Shown: positions 42,127 to 51,732 of the stretch, piece by piece
Layout: every line of letters starts with the position of its first letter
How positions within the stretch are numbered: the stretch's first letter is position 1
Assembly: GCF_014203425.1 (NCBI RefSeq)
Contig: NZ_JACHJC010000001.1
Coordinates: 6,899,501-6,963,500, forward strand
Source: Micromonospora echinospora
GTDB lineage: Bacteria > Actinomycetota > Actinomycetes > Mycobacteriales > Micromonosporaceae
Length of the DNA stretch: 64,000 nt
Direction: 5' to 3'
Translations under genes and position numbers: made by a program
The notes under the pieces: generated by a model
The model's input: only the letters and a program-made list of their open reading frames with translations
Told to the model about the DNA's origin: nothing
The model's database searches: none

Positions 42127-43461
42127 GTGCGCCGTCTGCTCCGGAAGCCCGTACGGCTGGTGCCGTTGGGGTTCCTGGCGGTGATCCTGGTCGGCACCGG
42201 TCTGCTCATGCTGCCCTGGGCGACGAGCCAGCAGCGGTACACCCCGTTCGTCACCGCGCTGTTCACGTCCACGTCGGCGGTGTCGGTGACCGGGATGGCG
42301 GTGACCGACACGCCGAACTACTGGAACGGCTTCGGGCTCGTGATGATCACCGTGCTGACGCAGCTCGGCGGTCTGGGCATCCTGACCGGGGCGTCGCTGG
42401 TGATCCTGGCGGTCTCCCGCCAGCTGGGCCTGCGTAACCGGCTGCTCGTGCAGGCGGAGACGGCCGAGTTCGGCCTCGGCGACGTACGCCGCCTGCTGTT
42501 GCGCATCGCGGCCACCGTCTTCGTCACCGAAACCCTGATGACGGCGGTGATCGCCGCGCGCCTGTTCCTGGCGTACGACTACCGGCCGGGCCGGGCTCTC
42601 TGGTCCGCGGTGTTCCACTCGGTCCAGGCGTTCAACAACGGCGGGTTCGCGCTCTACTCCGACGGCCTGATCGCGTTCTCCCGCGACGGCTGGGTGGCGC
42701 TGCCGCTCAGCGTCGGCGCGATCATCGGCGGGCTGGGTTTCCCGGCGTTGTTCGAGGCGGTACGCGAGTGGCGGCAGCCGGCACGCTGGGCGGTCGCCAC
42801 GAAGCTGACCATCTGGGGCAGCGTGGTGCTGACCGTCTTCGGCGTCGCCTACCTGCTGATGGCCGAGTGGACCAACCCGTTCACGATCGGCACCTACGAC
42901 GTGCCGGGCAAGCTGCTGGCGTCGTTCACCCAGATCGCGTTGAGCCGTACCGGCGGCTTCGACGTCGTCAACGTCGGGCGGCTCACCGACGAGAGCTACC
43001 CCATGTTGATCGGCCTGATGTTCATCGGCGGCGGCAGCGCCAGCACCGCGGGCGGCATCAAGGTCTCCACGTTCTTCCTGCTCGGCTTCGCCATCTGGGC
43101 AGAGCTGCGGGGCGAGCCGGACACCACTGTCGGGCACCGCCGGGTGGCGGCGGCGAGCCAGCGGCAGGCGCTGACGGTGGCGCTGCTGAGCGTGGCGCTC
43201 GTGGCCGGCGGGACGGTCGGCCTGATCGCGTTGACCTCGCAGGTGTCGTTCGCCGCCGCGTTGTTCGAGGTCACCTCCGCGTTCAGCACCACCGGCCTGA
43301 CCGTCGGGGTGTCCGGGCAGCTCTCCCCGCCCGGCCAGTACGTGCTGACCGCGCTCATGTACATCGGCCGGATCGGGCCGCTCACGCTCGGCTCGGCCAT
43401 CGCGTTGAACACCCGTCGACGGCTGTACCGCTACCCGGAGGAGCAACCCATTGTCGGCTAG
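42127..43461 (+). CDS. trkH: TrkH/KtrB-type potassium uptake channel subunit
   Basis: 444 residues of the SKT family. Four pore-loop repeats with selectivity-filter glycines are visible: STSAVSVTGMAV (~52), VQAFNNGGFAL (~172), ALSRTGGFDVVNV (~275) and SAFSTTGLTVG (~390). It conducts K+ (and possibly Na+) inward under control of the TrkA-like subunit. GTG start with GGAAGATGACGGG upstream; another in-frame GTG at 42100 is possible. Its 3' end overlaps the trkA start. Confidence 0.93.
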   Translation: MRRLLRKPVRLVPLGFLAVILVGTGLLMLPWATSQQRYTPFVTALFTSTSAVSVTGMAVTDTPNYWNGFGLVMITVLTQLGGLGILTGASLVILAVSRQLGLRNRLLVQAETAEFGLGDVRRLLLRIAATVFVTETLMTAVIAARLFLAYDYRPGRALWSAVFHSVQAFNNGGFALYSDGLIAFSRDGWVALPLSVGAIIGGLGFPALFEAVREWRQPARWAVATKLTIWGSVVLTVFGVAYLLMAEWTNPFTIGTYDVPGKLLASFTQIALSRTGGFDVVNVGRLTDESYPMLIGLMFIGGGSASTAGGIKVSTFFLLGFAIWAELRGEPDTTVGHRRVAAASQRQALTVALLSVALVAGGTVGLIALTSQVSFAAALFEVTSAFSTTGLTVGVSGQLSPPGQYVLTALMYIGRIGPLTLGSAIALNTRRRLYRYPEEQPIVG

Positions 43462-44119
43462 ACATCCGGAGGAGACCGGCATCGCGGTGATCGGCCTGGG
43501 CCGGTTCGGCTCGCGCCTGGCCGAGTCCCTGTCCCGGCTCGGTTACGAGGTGCTGGCGATCGACCACGACCCGAACCGGGTGCAGCACTGGTCGGCGGAC
43601 CTGGACCGGGTGGTGCAGGCGGACACCACCGAGGAGGTGGTGCTGCGCCAGCTCGGGCTGGCGGACTTCGGCCGGGTGGTGGTCGCGATCGGGGCGTCGC
43701 TGGAGGCGAGTGTGCTCACCGTACTGGCGCTGGCCGAGCTGGGGATCGAGCAGATCTGGGCGCGGGCCACGTCGGAGAAGCACGCGAAGATCCTGCACTC
43801 GGTCGGCGCGCACCACGTGGTCTTCCCCGAGCAGGAGACCGGCGAGCGGGTGGCGCACCTGATCGTCAGCCGGATGCTCGACTTCATCGAGTTCGACGAC
43901 GACTTCGCCATCGCCAAGATCAAGGTGCCGGCGCCGCTGGTCGGGCGGGCGCTGCGCGACATCGCGCCGCGGGACCGCTACGGCGTGATGGTGGTGGGCG
44001 AAAAGCAGGCCGGGGAACCGTTCCGGTACGTCGGACCGGACACGGTGCTGACGGCGGACAGCGTGCTCATCGTGGAGGGCGGCATCTCCCAGGTGCAGCG
44101 CTTCTCCGCGCTGACCTGA
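43451..44119 (+). CDS. trkA: TrkA/KtrA-type potassium channel regulator (RCK)
   Basis: 222 residues: RCK N-domain with NAD/ATP loop VIGLGRFGSRLAESLSRLG, the acid IDHDPNRV at the end of beta 2, and a TrkA-C domain in the last 75 residues (KVPAPLVGRALRDIAP). Forms a cytosolic octameric ring gating the TrkH channel. TTG start inside the 3' end of trkH (11-bp overlap), so coupled translation. A 17-bp tandem duplication (CCTGACCGCCGTGCCGA) begins at the stop codon. Confidence 0.93.
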   Translation: MSARHPEETGIAVIGLGRFGSRLAESLSRLGYEVLAIDHDPNRVQHWSADLDRVVQADTTEEVVLRQLGLADFGRVVVAIGASLEASVLTVLALAELGIEQIWARATSEKHAKILHSVGAHHVVFPEQETGERVAHLIVSRMLDFIEFDDDFAIAKIKVPAPLVGRALRDIAPRDRYGVMVVGEKQAGEPFRYVGPDTVLTADSVLIVEGGISQVQRFSALT

Positions 44120-44158
44120 CCGCCGTGCCGACCTGACCGCCGTGCCGACCTGAAACGG

Positions 44159-44211
44159 TCAGCCCTTCTTCGGACCCTTGCCCTTGCCGGGCCCACCCCC
44201 CTTCGGCCGGT
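44159..44211 (-). other. Candidate -1 frameshift extension of the Ser/Thr kinase
   Basis: Two codons before the kinase TAG, the zero-frame reading AAG-GGA-AAA contains the canonical slippery heptamer G-GGA-AAA. A -1 slip there reads STVDRPKGGGPGKGKGPKKG before a TGA at 44159-44161, a Lys/Gly/Pro-rich tail that matches the preceding KGKEGPKGK composition. It could be programmed frameshifting or the trace of an indel in the homopolymer. Confidence 0.35.
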
Positions 44212-45831
44212 CTACTGTGCTTTTCCCTTCGGACCTTCCTTGCCCTTGGGCTTCGGCGCGGCCTTGGGCTTCGATTTCGGCGGCGCCGGCTTCGCCTTCG
44301 CCGGCCCGCTCTTGGCGGTGGACTTGGTGGGCGGCTTGACCGGCGTCTTCACCGGCGGCGCGGTGGTGGGCGCCGAGCCGGCGATCCCGGACACCTGCAC
44401 GCCGCAGCTCTTTCCGCCGACGGTGAACTCCACAGGCAGCGTGTTGCTCCCGGTGTAGCGGCCGGCCAGCGTGAGCTTCGCCGACGCGCCGGGGGCCAGC
44501 GCCGGGGTCGCGGTGGGCGCGGGAATCGACACGGTACGCCCCTCCTGCCGCGCCGGCGGCTTGGCCGTGGTGACCGTCTGCTTGCCGGGGAACGTGAAGT
44601 TCATGGTCCAGCCCTGCATCTCGCGGTCACTGGTGTTGGTGAGCGTCACTTCGGCGGAGAACTCCTTGCCGGTGTCGCGGCGCAGCGAGTAGTCGACAGC
44701 GCAGAGCGTCGGCTCGGGCAGGCTCATCCGCGCCTCGGTCGGCTCGACGCCGCCGCTGGCCGGGCTCCGGGACGTCAGCCCCCACAGCGTGGCGGTGACC
44801 GCGACCAGCCCGAGGGCGGCCACCCCGGCCTCGACCTTGCGCCGCCGCGCCACCGCCCGCCGGGTGCGGGTGCGGACCACCGAGAACGGCAGCGCGTCTG
44901 TCTCCGCCGACCAGGGCAGGATCGTGGTGCCCGCGTTCTCCACGAGCGCCGGGTCCATCCGGCCGAACGCCGGTGACACCGGCACGACGGCCGCGATCCC
45001 GGCCGCCTCGGCGAGCGTACGGGCCACCTCGGTCGTGGCCGGGCGGTCCTCGGGCCGCTTGGCCAGGCACCGCTGCACCAGCGCGGCGACCGGCTCGGGC
45101 AGGCCCGGCACCGACGGCATCGGGTCCGGGTCGCGGTACATGTGCGCGCGCAGCATCTCGGTGGTGGTGCTGGCCTGCCACGGCAGACGGCCGGTGAGCA
45201 TCCGGTACAGCAGCAGCCCGACCGCGTACACGTCGGTGGCGGGCGAGACGTGGCCGTTGTCCAGCCGTTCCGGCGCCAGGTAGGCGGGCGTGCCGAGCAG
45301 CGCGCCGTCCGGCCCCTTGTCGCTCTCCCCCACCAGCGCCGAGATGCCGAAGTCGACGACTTTCACACCGGTCGGGGTGAGCATCACGTTGCCCGGGGTC
45401 ACGTCCCGGTGGACCACGCCACGGGCGTGCGCCGCGGCGAGCGCCGAGGCGACCTCCGCGCCGATGGTCATCGCCTCCCGCCAGGGAAGCTGCCCGTCCC
45501 GGCCGAGCCGGCCGCTGAGCGGACCGCCGTCGACCAGCTCCATGACCACGTACGGCACGGTCAGCCCGACCTGGACCGACTCGCCGTAGTCGTACACGTT
45601 GGTGATGTTGGGGTGGCACAGCCGCGCGGCGGCCTGCGCCTCCACCCGGATCCGGTGCCGGAACGCCTTGTCGCTGGCCAGCCGCGAGGCCAGCACCTTG
45701 ACCGCCACCTGCCGGCCCAGCACCTCGTCGTAGCCGCGCCAGACGACCGACATGCCGCCCGCACCCAACTGCTCGACCAGCCGGTATCGCTCGCCGAGCA
45801 GTTGCACGCCGTTCCTGACCGGTCCACCCAT
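44212..45831 (-). CDS. Membrane Ser/Thr protein kinase with extracytoplasmic CBM2-like domain
   Basis: 539 residues. Kinase domain at 12-280: Gly loop LGAGGMSVVW, Lys in VAVKVLASRL, catalytic loop HRDVTPGNVML (Thr in place of the usual Lys after HRDV), DFGIS, GTPAYLAPE. A juxtamembrane Arg-rich segment and one membrane helix near 345 follow. Outside, residues ~375-480 resemble a carbohydrate-binding module family 2: two Cys, LPEPTLCAVDYSLRRD, GWTMNFTFPGKQTV and VEFTVGGKSCGVQV. The tail is Lys/Pro/Ala-rich. The chosen ATG gives MGGPVRNGVQLLGERY. Probably senses or binds cell-wall polysaccharide; inference from domain order. Confidence 0.85.
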   Translation of the reverse strand: MGGPVRNGVQLLGERYRLVEQLGAGGMSVVWRGYDEVLGRQVAVKVLASRLASDKAFRHRIRVEAQAAARLCHPNITNVYDYGESVQVGLTVPYVVMELVDGGPLSGRLGRDGQLPWREAMTIGAEVASALAAAHARGVVHRDVTPGNVMLTPTGVKVVDFGISALVGESDKGPDGALLGTPAYLAPERLDNGHVSPATDVYAVGLLLYRMLTGRLPWQASTTTEMLRAHMYRDPDPMPSVPGLPEPVAALVQRCLAKRPEDRPATTEVARTLAEAAGIAAVVPVSPAFGRMDPALVENAGTTILPWSAETDALPFSVVRTRTRRAVARRRKVEAGVAALGLVAVTATLWGLTSRSPASGGVEPTEARMSLPEPTLCAVDYSLRRDTGKEFSAEVTLTNTSDREMQGWTMNFTFPGKQTVTTAKPPARQEGRTVSIPAPTATPALAPGASAKLTLAGRYTGSNTLPVEFTVGGKSCGVQVSGIAGSAPTTAPPVKTPVKPPTKSTAKSGPAKAKPAPPKSKPKAAPKPKGKEGPKGKAQ

Positions 45832-45902
45832 GGTCGGTCCTGTTGCCCGAAGTGGGCCCGGGTACACCTCAGCGGTCGGAATCGGTCAGGAAAGTCACCC
45901 GT

Positions 45903-47459
45903 TCAGGCGGTCGCCAGGAGTTGGTCCACCGGCGCGTAGTCGTCGGTGAGCACCATCGCGTCGCCCACCCATTCGGTCACCTGCGCCTCGTTCATCAGCT
46001 CGGCCCGCTCCGGCAGCAGTTTCAGCCCGGGCGGGATCGCGTCCAGCGGCAGCGGCGCGTCCGAGGCGACGATCACGAAGTTGGCGCCCTGCTCCCCGTC
46101 GATCGCGCCGGGCGGCGCGATCAGCGCGACGTGCGCGAACTCGGCCTTCACAGTGGCCAGCTCGGCCCGGATGAACCGGCCCGGCGGGTAGTCGATGACG
46201 TTCTGCACGTAGATCCCGTCCGGGCGCAGCACCCGCCGGATGTCGGCGGCCATCTCCCGGGTGGCCAGGTGCCACGGCACCACCAGGTGACCGAACGCGT
46301 CGCCGACGATGAAGTCGCGGCTGTCGGTCGGCTCGTCACGCAGCAGCACCCGCGCGTCGCCCACCTCGGCGCGCATCAGCGGGCCGGTGCGCAGGCCCAG
46401 CTCCCGCCGGTCCAGCTCGACCAGCCCGCCGTCGAGCTCGAACACCAGGTTGTCGGTGCCGGGCCGGGTCGCCGCCAGGTAGTTCGGCACGGTGAAGCCA
46501 CCGCCGCCCAGGTGCAGCGCGTCCATCGGCTGCTTCGCCGGCCGCGCCACGTCCGCGACCAGGCCGATCCACTGCGTGTACGCGTACTTCAGGTGGTTCG
46601 GCTCGTTCAGGTCGACGTAGGAGTGCTCGGCCGAGTTGAGGTAGAGCGTGCGCCCCTGCGGCCACGACGGGTCCACCTCGACCCGGGCGCAGTGGTAGGC
46701 GGTCTCCACGTCGCACGGGTTCGGGGCCGCCGCGGTGAGCCCCGCCGCGGCGAGGCCGAGCAACGCCAGCGCGGCCTTGACCCGGCCCGGCGTGGACGGC
46801 CCGCCGGCGCCCGCCTGCCGTCGTAGCCAGACGCCGAGCGCCAGCCCGGTCACCCCGAGCGCGGCAGCAAGCCCCAGCACGATGACGGAGCTGGACAGCG
46901 CGGCCACCAGGACGAAGCCGGTGCCGAGCGTGGCGGTGATGCCGCCGAGCGTGCCGATGCTGGACAGCTTGCCCACCACCTGGCCGGTGCGGCGCAGGTC
47001 GGCGAGCTGAAGCTTCACCACGAGCGGGGTGATCCCGGCCAGCAGAGCCGCCGGCAGCACCACCGTCAGCGCGGTCAGCAGGAGCACCGCGCTCGCCGCG
47101 CCGCCGCGCAGCACCTCACCGGCGTACCTGACGATCGGCAGGGTGACCGCGGTGGCGATGCCGGCCAGCACCAGCGCCGGGGCGAGCAGGGTGCGCGGGT
47201 CACGCCGGTCGGCGAGCCACCCGCCGAACCACGCCCCGTACGCGATGGCGGCCAGCGCCATGCCGATGACCGAGCTGGTCACCTGGAGCGTCACCCCGAC
47301 GTACGGGCCGACCAGGCGCAACGAGACGGTCTCCAGCACCAGCACCGCGCCGCTGGAGAAGAAGACGAGGAACGCGGCGAGCCCGTTGGGGAGGGCCCGC
47401 GGCGGAACCGGGGCGTCGGCCGCCGGTTCCGCCATGACGTCGGACGATGTGCTGCTCAC
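45903..47459 (-). CDS. Membrane-fused spermidine-synthase-like protein
   Basis: 518 residues. About seven helices (residues 25-230, MFS-like) precede a spermidine-synthase-type methyltransferase fold: MDALHLGGGGFTVPNYLAA (SAM/dcSAM loop) near residue 320, DNLVFELDGGLVELDRREL, RDFIVGDAFGHLVVPWHL. The catalytic Asp expected in the gatekeeper loop is at VGDAF. Fused proteins of this type are common in actinobacteria and their product is not established; polyamine synthesis is uncertain. Start could also be an internal ATG (MAEPAADAP). Followed by the kinase gene after 71 bp. Confidence 0.85.
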   Translation of the reverse strand: MSSTSSDVMAEPAADAPVPPRALPNGLAAFLVFFSSGAVLVLETVSLRLVGPYVGVTLQVTSSVIGMALAAIAYGAWFGGWLADRRDPRTLLAPALVLAGIATAVTLPIVRYAGEVLRGGAASAVLLLTALTVVLPAALLAGITPLVVKLQLADLRRTGQVVGKLSSIGTLGGITATLGTGFVLVAALSSSVIVLGLAAALGVTGLALGVWLRRQAGAGGPSTPGRVKAALALLGLAAAGLTAAAPNPCDVETAYHCARVEVDPSWPQGRTLYLNSAEHSYVDLNEPNHLKYAYTQWIGLVADVARPAKQPMDALHLGGGGFTVPNYLAATRPGTDNLVFELDGGLVELDRRELGLRTGPLMRAEVGDARVLLRDEPTDSRDFIVGDAFGHLVVPWHLATREMAADIRRVLRPDGIYVQNVIDYPPGRFIRAELATVKAEFAHVALIAPPGAIDGEQGANFVIVASDAPLPLDAIPPGLKLLPERAELMNEAQVTEWVGDAMVLTDDYAPVDQLLATA

Positions 47460-47495
47460 CGTGGCGATGGTACGCAGCGCCCCCGGCGGGCCGCG

Positions 47496-48533
47496 TCAAT
47501 ACATCGAGATGTGAACATGGTTTGTGTGGTCCGCAGCCGGGCTGCCGCCGCCGCTGTACGCCCGCCAGCCGGTGTTCGGCATCCAGATCTGCCGATACCA
47601 GATGACGTACATGATGCCGAGCCGGTTCGCGTTGTTCTTCGCCCAGGCGGCGAGGCTGTCGCCGTACGCCTTGTCGCCACCGGTGGCGGTCTTGTCCTCG
47701 AACCCGCCGCTGGCGGCGGAGAAGTCGCAGGCCCGGCCCTTGGGGTGCTCGCCGCCGCCGCCGCTGCGGTGACACGAGGCGTACCGCTTGAAGTTGGCCG
47801 CCTTGGCCTGCTGAAGCATGTGCAGCGTGCGGGGCGTGATGCAGCCGGACGCCGGCGTCGGGTCGTCCACCGAGCAGGACTCCGACGGCCACGAGCCGTC
47901 CGAGTTGCGCGGCGCGGGCCTCGCCGACGAGGAGGTGCCGTTGAACCCGGACCCGGCGCCGGAGCTGACCTTCGCCAGCGCCACCTCCGCGTCCTTCTTC
48001 TTGCGGGCCTGCACCGCGACCTGCTTGGCCTGCTCCCGCACCTCGGCGTCGAGGGCGAGCTTCGCCTCGGCCGCCTCGGCCTTCGCGTCGGCCAGCTCAC
48101 GCAGCCGCTTGCTGTCCCGCTGGGCCATCACGTCCAGCTCGGCGGCCCGCTTGAGGAAGTCGTTCGGGTCGGCGCTGGCCAGCAGCATCGACGTCGCGGT
48201 CAGCCGGCCCATCCGGTACGACTGCGCGGCCACCTCGCCGGCCTGCGCGCTGAGCCCGACGAGGCGTACCTCGATGTCCTTGAGCTGGGTGTCGAGCGCC
48301 TTCTGCCGGCGCTTGGAGTTCTCCAGCTTGTTCTGGGCCTCGATGTGGCCCTTCGCCGCGGCCTCGAGCGCCGCCCGCAGCTGCTTGCTGCCGCCCTCGT
48401 TCGGGGCGTTCGGGCTGGGTACGGCGGCGGCCGGCCCGGCAGCCACGCCGGAGCCGAGCAGCACGGCCAGCGCGGCGAGCGCGGCGAGCAGCGACCGCCG
48501 GGCGCGCCGGGCGGTAGAGCTGGTCCTGGGCAC
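47496..48533 (-). CDS. Secreted coiled-coil protein with ARB_07466-like C-terminal domain
   Basis: 345 residues: signal peptide to about residue 38 (LAALAVLLGSGVAAGPAAA), a long coiled coil at 45-190 with heptads (KLENSKRRQKALDTQLKD, AEAKLALDAEVREQAKQV), a Ser/Gly linker, and a C-terminal domain from ~225 with CITPRTLHMLQQAK, CDFSA, WYRQIWMPNTGWRAY and DHTNHVHISMY. That domain resembles M15-type/ARB_07466 folds whose His residues bind zinc. The coiled coil is like those of NlpC/P60 cell-wall enzymes (RipA type). Likely acts in the cell wall; activity unproven. GTG start. Confidence 0.8.
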   Translation of the reverse strand: MPRTSSTARRARRSLLAALAALAVLLGSGVAAGPAAAVPSPNAPNEGGSKQLRAALEAAAKGHIEAQNKLENSKRRQKALDTQLKDIEVRLVGLSAQAGEVAAQSYRMGRLTATSMLLASADPNDFLKRAAELDVMAQRDSKRLRELADAKAEAAEAKLALDAEVREQAKQVAVQARKKKDAEVALAKVSSGAGSGFNGTSSSARPAPRNSDGSWPSESCSVDDPTPASGCITPRTLHMLQQAKAANFKRYASCHRSGGGGEHPKGRACDFSAASGGFEDKTATGGDKAYGDSLAAWAKNNANRLGIMYVIWYRQIWMPNTGWRAYSGGGSPAADHTNHVHISMY

Positions 48534-48717
48534 GTGATGGTCCTTCCGTCGACCGCCGGCCCCCGTACACCGAGCGGCGTCTCCGCCGGCGCCGGGCGGC
48601 GGCCTGCTGGCGGAGACCGCCGGTCACGATACCGGAACACGCGCGACTCGCCAGGCCGGCGACCGCGAACGGCGGCTGACGTCGACGCAGCGTGCTGCGG
48701 CCGTCGCACAGCGCCGC

Positions 48718-49527
48718 TCAACCGCCCAGCAGGGCGGCGCTCACCTCGTCCCAGACCTCCGGACTCGCCGCCACGAGCAGTCCCGTGCCCTCGTCGGTCG
48801 GGTGGTAGTCGGCGCCGTCGAACCGGCGGGCCACGCCGCCGGCCTCCCGCACCAGCAGCGCGCCGGGGGTGTGGTCCCACGGCAGGGTGCGCCAGAACAG
48901 CACGAACTGCTGCGCGCCGGTGAGTATGTCCAGGTACTCCCGGCCGGCGCAGTGCTGACCGGGCAGCAGCTCACCGATCCGGCGCCCGCCCTCCTCCACG
49001 CGGCGGCGGAAGTCCGGCGGCAGGAACTTCGTCGCCGCGGTGCCGCGCAACGCGCCCACCCGGGGCTCCGCCTGCGGCGTCCGCAGCGTCGCCCCGTCCA
49101 GCCGCGTGCCCGCGCCGAGCCGGCCCGCAGCCATCGTGCCGTCCAGCGGGTCGTACACCCAGGAGGCGACCGGTGCGCCGTCGGTGAGCAGCGCCGCCAT
49201 CAGCGCGAACGGCCGCCGCCCGGCGGCGAAGTTGGAGGTGCCGTCGACCGGGTCGACGAGCCAGACGTCACCGCTGCCGCGCAGGTGCCGCAGCAGGTCC
49301 GGGTCCTCGGCGACCGCTTCCTCGCCGACCACCACCGAGCCGGGAAGCAACTGACGCAGACCCTCGGAGATGAGCGCCTCGGCCTCGCGGTCGGCGACCG
49401 TCACCACCTCGCCGGGCGCCTTCTCGGAGATGTCGGCCGCGTCGAGCCGGCGGAACAACGGCACGACGACCTTGGCCGCCGCCTCTTTCAGCAGCGCGCC
49501 GACATCGTCCAGCAGCGGGTCAGCCAC
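48718..49527 (-). CDS. Inositol-monophosphatase-family protein
   Basis: 269 residues with the metal-dependent sugar phosphatase set: Glu in [27 protein letters not shown] (the DPxDGT metal motif), and [16 protein letters not shown] near the C-terminus. The family hydrolyses inositol phosphates, histidinol phosphate or PAP; the family member here is not identifiable. GTG start overlaps the 3' end of the response-regulator gene by eight bases, making it the last gene of the signalling operon, an unusual partner. Confidence 0.88.
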   Translation of the reverse strand: MADPLLDDVGALLKEAAAKVVVPLFRRLDAADISEKAPGEVVTVADREAEALISEGLRQLLPGSVVVGEEAVAEDPDLLRHLRGSGDVWLVDPVDGTSNFAAGRRPFALMAALLTDGAPVASWVYDPLDGTMAAGRLGAGTRLDGATLRTPQAEPRVGALRGTAATKFLPPDFRRRVEEGGRRIGELLPGQHCAGREYLDILTGAQQFVLFWRTLPWDHTPGALLVREAGGVARRFDGADYHPTDEGTGLLVAASPEVWDEVSAALLGG

Positions 49528-49972
49528 GCGGAGGCAGCTTGACCACGCTGACGAAGAACTCGTCGATCTGGCGGACCACCGAGATGAAGCGCTCGAAGTC
49601 CACCGGCTTGGTCACGTAGGCGTTGGCGTGCAGCTGGTAGCTACGCAGGATGTCCTCGTCGGCCTGCGACGTGGTGAGCACCACGACCGGGATCCGGCGC
49701 AGTTCCTCGTCCTTTTTGATCTCCTCCAGCACCTCCCGGCCGTCCCGGCGGGGCAGGTTCAGGTCGAGCAGGATCAGGTCGGGCGTCACCGCGTCCGCGT
49801 ACTGGCCCTCGCGGCGCAGGTACGCGAGCGCCTCGGTGCCGTCGGAGACGACGGTGAGGCGGTTGCGGAGCTTGTGCTCCTCGAACGCCTCCTGGGTCAT
49901 CAGCACGTCGCCCGGATCGTCCTCGACGAGCAGGACCTCGATCGGGCTCTTGCCGTCCGCGGGCGCGGTCAT
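49520..49972 (-). CDS. Single-domain response regulator (Rcp1-like)
   Basis: 150 residues, receiver domain only. Acidic pair in [13 protein letters not shown], phosphoacceptor Asp in [14 protein letters not shown], Thr in [11 protein letters not shown] and Lys in [12 protein letters not shown]. The ED-PGD loop and long alpha4 region match the Rcp1 type that pairs with phytochrome-like histidine kinases. The ATG overlaps the kinase stop (ATGA). No DNA-binding output; it probably acts by protein contact. Confidence 0.92.
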   Translation of the reverse strand: MTAPADGKSPIEVLLVEDDPGDVLMTQEAFEEHKLRNRLTVVSDGTEALAYLRREGQYADAVTPDLILLDLNLPRRDGREVLEEIKKDEELRRIPVVVLTTSQADEDILRSYQLHANAYVTKPVDFERFISVVRQIDEFFVSVVKLPPRG

Positions 49973-51732
49973 CCCACCGTCTCCTTCATGCCACCGTTTG
50001 TACCGTGTCGGTCCGCCTCCGCGGGCGGCTCTTCGCGTGCCTCGCCGTCCGGCTGCCGCCCGACGGCCGCCGGGTCACCCTCGGCGGCCGGCGCCTCGAC
50101 CGGCTCCGCGGCGTCCTGCCCGTCCTCGTCCGCCGCCTCCGCCGCCCGGGCGGCCTCGATGTCGGCGTCCAGCGCGGGCAGCGTGAACCGGATCGTGGTG
50201 CCCTCGCCGGCGTCGGTGTCCACCCAGACCCGGCCGCCGTGATACTCCACGATCTTCTTGACGATGGCCAGCCCGATGCCGGTGCCCGGGTACGCGTCCT
50301 TCGAGTGCAGCCGCTGGAAGATCACGAAGATCTTGTCGGCGAACTCCGGCTCGATCCCGATGCCGTTGTCCTGGCAGCTGATCTCCCACTCGCCGTCCAG
50401 CAGCCGCGCCGACACGTGCACCTTCGGCGGCACGTCGGGGCGGCGGAACTTCACCGAGTTGCTGACCAGGTTGACGAGCAGGTTGGTCAGCAGCGGCTCC
50501 TCGCCGCGGATGGTCGGCATCTCGCCCCAGGTCAGCTCCGCGTCGGCGTACTGCACGGCCGCCTCGGTCTGCCCCGCCACGTCGCCCATCACCTTGTTCA
50601 GGTCGACCTCGGTGAAGCCGGTGGTCAACCGCCCGATCCGGGAGAACGCCAGCAGGTCGTTGATCAGCCGCTGCATGCGCTGCGCGCCGTCCACCGCGAA
50701 CGCGATGTACTGGTCGGCGCGCTCGTCCAACTGCCCGGCGTAGCGCCGCTGGAGGAGCTGGCAGAAGCTGGCCACCTTGCGCAGCGGCTCCTGCAGGTCG
50801 TGCGACGCGACGTAGGCGAACTGCTCCAGGTCACGGTTGGAGCGGGTCAGCTCCTCGGCCTGCTTCTGCAACTGGCTGTTGACCCACTCGATCCGCTCCC
50901 GCGCCTCGCGTACCTCGTCCAGCTCCCGGGCGATCTTCATCCGCATCTGGTCGATGTCCTCGGCGAGGCGGCGGAACTCCGGGGGCCCGGACCCCTCGAT
51001 GTGGTGCCGGTAGTCGCCGTCGGCCACCTCGCGCACCTGGCTCACCAGGGCGGCCAGCGGGCGGATCAGGATCCGGTCCAGCGAGAGCAGCATGACCACG
51101 CCGGCCGTCGTCACCACCAGCGCGGCGATGATCAGCAGCACGACCAGCGTGTTGCTCGTCGCGTTGACCCGCTCCGCGGTCTCCTCCCGGACGGTGAGGA
51201 TCTCGTCCTGGAGCGTGTTCACCGACGAGCGGATGCCGTCGAACTGCTGCCGTGTCGCGTCCGTGATCAGCGCCTGGCCCGCCTCCGCGCCGTCCCGCTC
51301 GACCGTGGTGATCACCGGCTCGGCCACCTGGCTCCGCCACTGCGCGGTCTGCTGCTCCACCACGTCCAGCGACCGGCGCACGTCCGGGTAGTCGGCGGAG
51401 AGGTCCCGGATCGAGGTGACGAGGCTCTGCTCCCGCCGCACACCCTCCTGGTACGGCTCCAGGTCGCTGCGGTCACCGTTCACCGCGTACCCGCGCACCG
51501 AGGTCTCCTGGTCGAGCAGCGCGCTCATCAGCTCCTGCGCGTGCACCCGCAGCGGACCGGTCTTGAGCAGCACCGCGTCGATGTTCTGGCGGTTCTGCGC
51601 GGCGACCGCCGCCTCCGCGCCGGCCAGCCCGAGCAGCAGCACCACGACCACGCCGAGCAGCGCGGCCACCCGCCGCCGCAGGGTCCACCCCTGCTGGTAC
51701 GCCTTCACCGGTTCCTCCCCGTCCCCGTTCAC
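49969..51732 (-). CDS. CHASE3 sensor histidine kinase (phytochrome-kinase type)
   Basis: 587 residues: helix 1 near 28, a CHASE3 periplasmic domain (~45-185, with [13 protein letters not shown]), helix 2 (~195-218), HAMP ([18 protein letters not shown]), coiled coil, HisKA with phospho-His in [19 protein letters not shown], and HATPase with [19 protein letters not shown] and [12 protein letters not shown]. The last 60 residues are acidic Ala/Glu/Pro-rich. GTG start overlaps the SpoIIE-protein stop (GTGA). It feeds the Rcp1-like regulator immediately downstream. Confidence 0.93.
   Translation of the reverse strand: MNGDGEEPVKAYQQGWTLRRRVAALLGVVVVLLLGLAGAEAAVAAQNRQNIDAVLLKTGPLRVHAQELMSALLDQETSVRGYAVNGDRSDLEPYQEGVRREQSLVTSIRDLSADYPDVRRSLDVVEQQTAQWRSQVAEPVITTVERDGAEAGQALITDATRQQFDGIRSSVNTLQDEILTVREETAERVNATSNTLVVLLIIAALVVTTAGVVMLLSLDRILIRPLAALVSQVREVADGDYRHHIEGSGPPEFRRLAEDIDQMRMKIARELDEVREARERIEWVNSQLQKQAEELTRSNRDLEQFAYVASHDLQEPLRKVASFCQLLQRRYAGQLDERADQYIAFAVDGAQRMQRLINDLLAFSRIGRLTTGFTEVDLNKVMGDVAGQTEAAVQYADAELTWGEMPTIRGEEPLLTNLLVNLVSNSVKFRRPDVPPKVHVSARLLDGEWEISCQDNGIGIEPEFADKIFVIFQRLHSKDAYPGTGIGLAIVKKIVEYHGGRVWVDTDAGEGTTIRFTLPALDADIEAARAAEAADEDGQDAAEPVEAPAAEGDPAAVGRQPDGEAREEPPAEADRHGTNGGMKETVG

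Noticed and set aside
44110..44155. 17-bp tandem duplication at the trkA stop
   Set aside because: Only two copies plus a partial one, no symmetry; most likely a simple slippage duplication.
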